From: a virus
Strand: one strand, 5' to 3'
IMG/VR virus record: IMGVR_UViG_3300042351_000045
Coordinates: 1 to 33,958 of that record
Length of the DNA: 33,958 bases
The translations under genes were made by a program, and so were the position numbers. The first letter of the stretch is position 1; the number at the start of each line of letters is the position of its first letter. Under the pieces are notes generated by a model, which ran no database searches, had not been told where the DNA came from, and was given only the letters and a program-made list of their open reading frames with translations. Shown piece by piece: positions 30,864 through 33,958 of the stretch.

Positions 30864-32465
30864 TTAAAGAGTGTTATCTTCAAAGGTTTCAATGAGCCTG
30901 TAAATATCCCTATCAAAGAACAAACTACCGGCAAAGCCTGTTTCTCCGGTGTATCGTGACTTCAGAACACGCAGCTTTGTTGTGTTTTTTTCTATCTCAT
31001 TGTCCGCTTGCTGATTTCTTTCCATCCCGATAACCGCATCAGAAAGTTGACTAATACCTTGTGTTCCTCGTAGGTGCGAAAGGCTAATTTCAACCCCATT
31101 CTCTAAACCTTTATTACCTTCCAACCTTCTCGTATGTGACACTCCGAACAAGCCAACCCCTGTTTCTTCGACAAAAGTACGCAACCGAGTAAGAAGCATA
31201 TCCAAGCCCTTACGCTCGTCCGTGTCAATCCCTGACAGAACCATTTGATAGTGGTCTAGGAATATCCACTTACAATCTTGTGCTTTCGCCATCCAGCGCA
31301 GTTTGCCGATAACCGTATCAATGTCTAACGAGCCAAAGTGGGCAAAAATCGTACATCTTCCAGTACCCATCGTGTTGTCAAAAGCCTGTTTATATTCCTC
31401 ATCGGTATAAACAGTATGTGGCAGATGCAGTGCTTTACGAGCCTCGAACGCCATAATACCTAACGCAGTTCTAGCGGCTTTTTCTTCTAAAAACGCTAAA
31501 CCAATATTGTCCGTAGTGGTTTGTAAAAGATGGTGTACTAACTGTCGCAACAGCGTGGACTTACCTTGTCCAGTCGCACTGGTGATAGTTATTAACTCAC
31601 CGCCTCGCAAACCACAAAGCATATTGTCTAAAGTAGCAAAAGGATAGTGGGCATCGGGATTCCGTTGCGGTTCTTTTAGTTCGTCCCACAAATCCCTTCC
31701 GTTAATTAAGCCATCGGGTCGGTATTGTTCAGCACCCCACCAAGCATCAATAAATTCTTTGCCTGAATTATCTTTAAGATAGTCACACGCATCCTTATAG
31801 CCTTTCCTATGTTTCATTACCTTGACTTTGCCACCAAAGAGTTCAGCGACAGCCTGTGAAGCCTTCTGTCCTGCTTCATCGGCATCAAACGCTATGACGA
31901 TATTCTCGAATGAATCAATCCATTCATACTGTGCTTTGCAGTCCTTTAGAGCCGCCGCCGCACCGTTTCTAACGCTTACGCATGGGTATTTACTACCCTG
32001 CATTTGATACGCCGCCATAGCGTCTAGTTCGCCTTCGCAGAGAGTTAAGTAGCGACCTGCTTTAGCAAAGAGTTGCTGTCCGAACAGCGTAGCGTTGTTA
32101 AAGTCACCCGCAATGCTGAACTGCTTATTAGCCACATCCCTCGTCTTCACTGCCGCCAGTGTGCCATCAGCATCATAGAATGGGTAATAGTGTTTACCAG
32201 TCGATTGTTTAACGCCGTAGGTCAGGCAAGTAGTCGAAGTAATACCACGGTCAGCGATACTAGAATTAGTAGCAGAGTCATAAAATTGTATGTCCTTAGT
32301 CATTGGTTTAACTGCCTTCATTGTTGTTGTTTCGCCAGTAGCACTGGTGTAGGTTTCACACTTAAAGCAATGTGTGTGTCCATCGTCATAGAGCGCATTG
32401 GCATTTGAACTGCCGCAATTCTCACACGGCAAGTGCTTAACGAACTTGCTGTTAGAAACTGGCAT
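30864..32465 (-). CDS. Replicative DNA primase-helicase, T7 gp4-like
   Basis: A 533-residue bifunctional protein (T7 gp4 has 566). An N-terminal zinc site (Cys14, Cys17, Cys33, Cys36) recognises primase sites. The TOPRIM domain shows CEGELDAMAA (Glu144) and IVIAFDADEAG (Asp194, Asp196). The C-terminal RecA-like helicase has Walker A SATGQGKS (296-303) and WIFLDHYQM as Walker B. It primes the lagging strand and unwinds DNA for the polymerase. ATG 32465 is chosen over a TTG six bases upstream; there is no strong ribosome site, so coupling to the upstream gene is likely. Confidence 0.93.
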   Translation of the reverse strand: MPVSNSKFVKHLPCENCGSSNANALYDDGHTHCFKCETYTSATGETTTMKAVKPMTKDIQFYDSATNSSIADRGITSTTCLTYGVKQSTGKHYYPFYDADGTLAAVKTRDVANKQFSIAGDFNNATLFGQQLFAKAGRYLTLCEGELDAMAAYQMQGSKYPCVSVRNGAAAALKDCKAQYEWIDSFENIVIAFDADEAGQKASQAVAELFGGKVKVMKHRKGYKDACDYLKDNSGKEFIDAWWGAEQYRPDGLINGRDLWDELKEPQRNPDAHYPFATLDNMLCGLRGGELITITSATGQGKSTLLRQLVHHLLQTTTDNIGLAFLEEKAARTALGIMAFEARKALHLPHTVYTDEEYKQAFDNTMGTGRCTIFAHFGSLDIDTVIGKLRWMAKAQDCKWIFLDHYQMVLSGIDTDERKGLDMLLTRLRTFVEETGVGLFGVSHTRRLEGNKGLENGVEISLSHLRGTQGISQLSDAVIGMERNQQADNEIEKNTTKLRVLKSRYTGETGFAGSLFFDRDIYRLIETFEDNTL

Positions 32466-32640
32466 ATTCAAATCCGCTATGCAGTTCTATTTCCATATCG
32501 CCAAAGTCTGCTTCTTTAATATCCTTCGGCATCAAGTTCTCAGCCGTGCTAAAGCAATCGTCTTCGGTGTCGCCTTCAACGGTCACATAGTAGGTCTTAG
32601 TCACTTTAAATGTTGCCATCAATCCTTTTGGTTCTCTCAT
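32452..32640 (-). CDS. Small early protein (TYYVTVEGDTEDD family)
   Basis: A 62-residue protein from ATG 32640, six bases after GGAG and one base after the preceding stop. ATG 32652 and ATG 32619 are in-frame alternatives. The body has beta strands (ATFKVTKTYYVTVEGDTEDD) and an acidic helix, then ADFGDMEIELHSGFEY. This layout recurs in small phage proteins of unknown function. It overlaps the primase-helicase start by 14 bases, so probably co-translated with it. Confidence 0.7.
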   Translation of the reverse strand: MREPKGLMATFKVTKTYYVTVEGDTEDDCFSTAENLMPKDIKEADFGDMEIELHSGFEYASF

Positions 32641-32641
32641 T

Positions 32642-32935
32642 TTATTCTCCATTCACTTGTATAACCCCATGACGCACTCGCCAAGGGAATTCTGATTCTA
32701 CATAAAAACACCTCGAAACGCCATCCTTAACACTAAGCCACCCGTGCCAGTAAGAATGACCCTTGTAATAGTTCCCACATACGGTATGCTCTAGTTCCCA
32801 TTTAGCGGCTTTGTAGCCACCGTAAGCCGAGATAAGGGCTACCCCTAGCACCACTAAAACAAACAGCTCCCAAGGCGTTTTAAAGCCCCTGTGAAGCCAT
32901 CTATCTTTGTTGGCTTCGGTAGTGTTTTTATCCAT
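32642..32935 (-). CDS. Small single-span membrane protein
   Basis: A 97-residue protein with one hydrophobic segment (about residues 22-40, WELFVLVVLGVALISAYGG) between a charged N-terminus and a larger W/Y/C-rich C-terminal part (YYKGHSYWHGWLS, SRCFYVESEFPW). The two cysteines (53 and 76) could form a disulfide if the part is periplasmic. It overlaps the preceding gene by 82 bases. Function unknown. Confidence 0.65.
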   Translation of the reverse strand: MDKNTTEANKDRWLHRGFKTPWELFVLVVLGVALISAYGGYKAAKWELEHTVCGNYYKGHSYWHGWLSVKDGVSRCFYVESEFPWRVRHGVIQVNGE

Positions 32936-33033
32936 AGTGTTTTATCCAATTCAATAAAATGCTCTGCTTCGTGTTTAGTGGCGAATCGTCTAACAATACC
33001 GCCCCACTCGTCCCTTACTTCGTATCTGAGCAT
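32854..33033 (-). CDS. Small early protein (RYEVRDEWGG family)
   Basis: A 59-residue protein from ATG 33033 with GAGG nine bases upstream; the frame is open further to 33081 but lies inside another gene there. It begins MLRYEVRDEWGGIVRRFATK, then HEAEHFIELDKTLWIK. This short motif pattern is widespread among phages. The last 27 codons overlap the membrane-protein gene in another frame. Function unknown. Confidence 0.7.
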   Translation of the reverse strand: MLRYEVRDEWGGIVRRFATKHEAEHFIELDKTLWIKTLPKPTKIDGFTGALKRLGSCLF

Positions 33034-33212
33034 TAGTTCATTTCCTCGTAAATTAGTGGTACACCGTCTTCGTTTAGACATAACATTGCATTGGCTTTAG
33101 CAGCAATCATTTCGTCTAAGTCGTTGATTACACTAGCATAACCGTATTCATCGACCAAATCCACCATATCCGATAAGACAAAATGGTAGTGTGCTTCATC
33201 GTGCTTGTTCAT
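33033..33212 (-). CDS. Small acidic helical early protein
   Basis: A 59-residue ORF from ATG 33212 with AAAGGG upstream, beginning MNKHDEAHYHFVLSDMVDLV. It is helical and acidic in the middle (INDLDEMIAAKANAML) and ends YEEMN. It joins the next gene by TAATG, supporting a real gene. Not recognised. Confidence 0.68.
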   Translation of the reverse strand: MNKHDEAHYHFVLSDMVDLVDEYGYASVINDLDEMIAAKANAMLCLNEDGVPLIYEEMN

Positions 33213-33249
33213 AAAAACCCTTTCGTATTAAAGACAACTTACATTAAAC

Positions 33250-33270
33250 ATTGACATATTAAAAGTCAAT
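33250..33270. promoter_or_regulatory. Inverted repeat, possible operator
   Basis: ATTGAC (33250-33255) and GTCAAT (33265-33270) form a 6-base dyad with a 9-base AT-rich centre. It overlaps the -35 of the possible leftward promoter for 33033-33212, so a dimeric repressor or activator could bind. It could also be chance in AT-rich DNA. Confidence 0.4.
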
Positions 33271-33293
33271 ACATAGACACAAAAATAAAAGAC

Positions 33294-33322
33294 TTGACAC
33301 AATTTCTTAAACTTCGTATAAT
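33294..33322 (+). promoter_or_regulatory. Perfect consensus sigma70 promoter on the + strand
   Basis: TTGACA (33294-33299) and TATAAT (33317-33322) are exactly 17 bases apart with no mismatch. It points right, against all surrounding genes. Transcription would begin near 33329. No + strand ORF follows, so the product would be a non-coding or antisense transcript of the gene at 33412-33663. Confidence 0.75.
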
Positions 33323-33411
33323 GCTTTACGACATAATTCTATCGTTGATTGTTTCTCTATGTGATTAAAAACTATTAAAACCTTACGACCCTGATTCTAT
33401 ATAGGTCTATA

Positions 33412-33663
33412 TTAACGTTCATTCCAATATTCGTCCATATCTTCGTCGCAATCGTCACCCGTAAAATCGTCTATATTGTCCATAAGCGATTCCAAATTAC
33501 CCGTATCCGCATCACTCAATAGGTCGTTCCTAACCTGTACTGGGATATAGGCATCGACAGTACGAATACAGGTGCTACACATCTCTAAGAATTGCTTAGT
33601 GATAGCATGGCGCATAGTCGATTCAAAATCGTTTAATGCTGTATTGCAACATTGGCATCTCAT
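33412..33663 (-). CDS. Early zinc-finger-like protein
   Basis: An 83-residue protein with two CxxC pairs: Cys3-x2-Cys6 (MRCQCCNTAL, the third Cys at position 5) and MCSTC (Cys29, Cys32). The motif CNTALNDFESTMRHAIT is typical of a short phage family starting MRCxxCN. After about residue 45 it is very acidic (DNIDDFTGDDCDEDMDEYW), which may mimic DNA or bind a basic partner. ATG 33663 overlaps the preceding stop. A host-takeover role is possible but not shown. Confidence 0.78.
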   Translation of the reverse strand: MRCQCCNTALNDFESTMRHAITKQFLEMCSTCIRTVDAYIPVQVRNDLLSDADTGNLESLMDNIDDFTGDDCDEDMDEYWNER

Positions 33664-33827
33664 TTAAACACCTCCGCTAAAGTTAAGACCGTGTTCGGAT
33701 AATATCCTCTGTCCGTGTTACTTTGTTCAATGAACTTTATTGCTTCATCATATGTCATGGGGTATTTCGTAATTAGTGAAATGTGCCCTTTGTTCGTGTT
33801 TACTGCAACAATTAAATAATTACTCAT
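33660..33827 (-). CDS. Small early protein of 55 aa
   Basis: A 55-residue ORF starting MSNYLIVAVNTNKGHISLIT, then KYPMTYDEAIKFIEQSNTDR. A GAAAGG site lies upstream, and the stop overlaps the next start (ATGA). The beta strand followed by a helix resembles small phage proteins of unknown function. Confidence 0.68.
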   Translation of the reverse strand: MSNYLIVAVNTNKGHISLITKYPMTYDEAIKFIEQSNTDRGYYPNTVLTLAEVFK

Positions 33828-33916
33828 TTAAAGCCTTTCTAAGCCGTTTTACGGCATTGGTAATGGGTAGGTATTAACTTCAATCAAAGTCGGCTAAAAA
33901 GCCAGTCATAGTCGTT

Positions 33917-33958
33917 CTAATACCATAAAAACATATCTTCTTCCTCGCAGTATCCTAG
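33917..33958 (-). CDS. 3' end of an unidentified early gene
   Basis: At the right edge, one minus-strand frame gives LGYCEEEDMFLWY before a TAG at 33919-33917. Acidic ends like this occur in small phage proteins, and position before 33660-33827 fits a further early gene. Only 13 residues are visible, so this is tentative. Confidence 0.35.
   Translation of the reverse strand, partial: LGYCEEEDMFLWY

Larger units (their letters stand above)
33213..33411. other. 199-base AT-rich intergenic control region
   Basis: No ORF on either strand has a usable start here. It contains a perfect + strand promoter (33294-33322), an inverted repeat (33250-33270) overlapping a possible weak leftward promoter (TTGACT, 17 bases, TAATGT), and a direct repeat of TTGACA (33251, 33294). 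Confidence 0.6.

Noticed and set aside
33828-33916. Short hairpins (GCCGT/ACGGC and GGC/GCC) and a 9-codon ORF near the right end
   Set aside because: Stems are only 3-5 bp, have no T-run and the ORF is too short to support.
1-33958. CRISPR array, tRNA genes, integrase/attachment site, direct terminal repeats
   Set aside because: No regular spaced repeats, cloverleaf or recombinase motifs were seen, and I found no shared sequence between the two window ends, although this was by eye.

Overview
The window is most of the genome of a short-tailed (podovirus-type) double-stranded DNA phage that infects a Gram-negative bacterium. The tail class follows from TerL, a portal, a T7/P22-like capsid, a gp11-like adaptor, a gp12-like nozzle and three putative ejection proteins, with no tape-measure or sheath gene. 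The Gram-negative host is inferred from a complete two-component spanin: an Rz gene with an Rz1 lipoprotein gene hidden inside it in another frame. No phage RNA polymerase, integrase, repressor or tRNA gene was recognised. Several near-consensus sigma70 promoters suggest transcription by host RNA polymerase. Gene content resembles uncultured aquatic podoviruses, but the host genus cannot be read from the sequence.

Rightward arm (1-21090, + strand): 3' end of an unknown gene, TerL, a small hypothetical, portal, a sigma70 promoter, two small genes, scaffold and major capsid protein. A UUCG-loop terminator and a second long hairpin follow the capsid gene. Next come an adhesin block (coiled-coil fibre, small beta protein, 812-aa LamG-like protein), a free-standing Endo VII-like HNH gene, a fibre chaperone, two small genes and a run of four very basic small proteins. 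The tail-tube genes, a second fibre with its chaperone, the ejection proteins and the lysis cassette (holin, endolysin, Rz/Rz1) complete the arm.

Leftward arm (33958-21160, - strand), in order of transcription: small early genes, primase-helicase, an HNH endonuclease with its own perfect consensus promoter, about eight small early genes, a PD-(D/E)XK-like protein, family A DNA polymerase, an SSB-like protein, a FEN-type 5' exonuclease, a second PD-(D/E)XK protein, a DnaQ-like exonuclease fused to a zinc ribbon, a DUF3310 protein and a B12-dependent (class II) ribonucleotide reductase. Genes are mostly joined by ATGA or TAATG overlaps. The arm ends at a hairpin terminator between the two converging arms. 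Together these genes make deoxynucleotides, unwind and copy the genome, and remove primers or degrade host DNA.

Both ends of the window cut through genes, so a divergent control region probably lies outside it. No CRISPR array, insertion sequence or known defence system was seen. The least understood parts are the basic-protein cluster, the unexplained + strand consensus promoter inside the leftward early region, the tandem hairpins after the capsid gene, and the overprinted gene pair near 24.8-24.9 kb. No stretch longer than 300 bases lacks a gene; the largest gap is 33213-33411.
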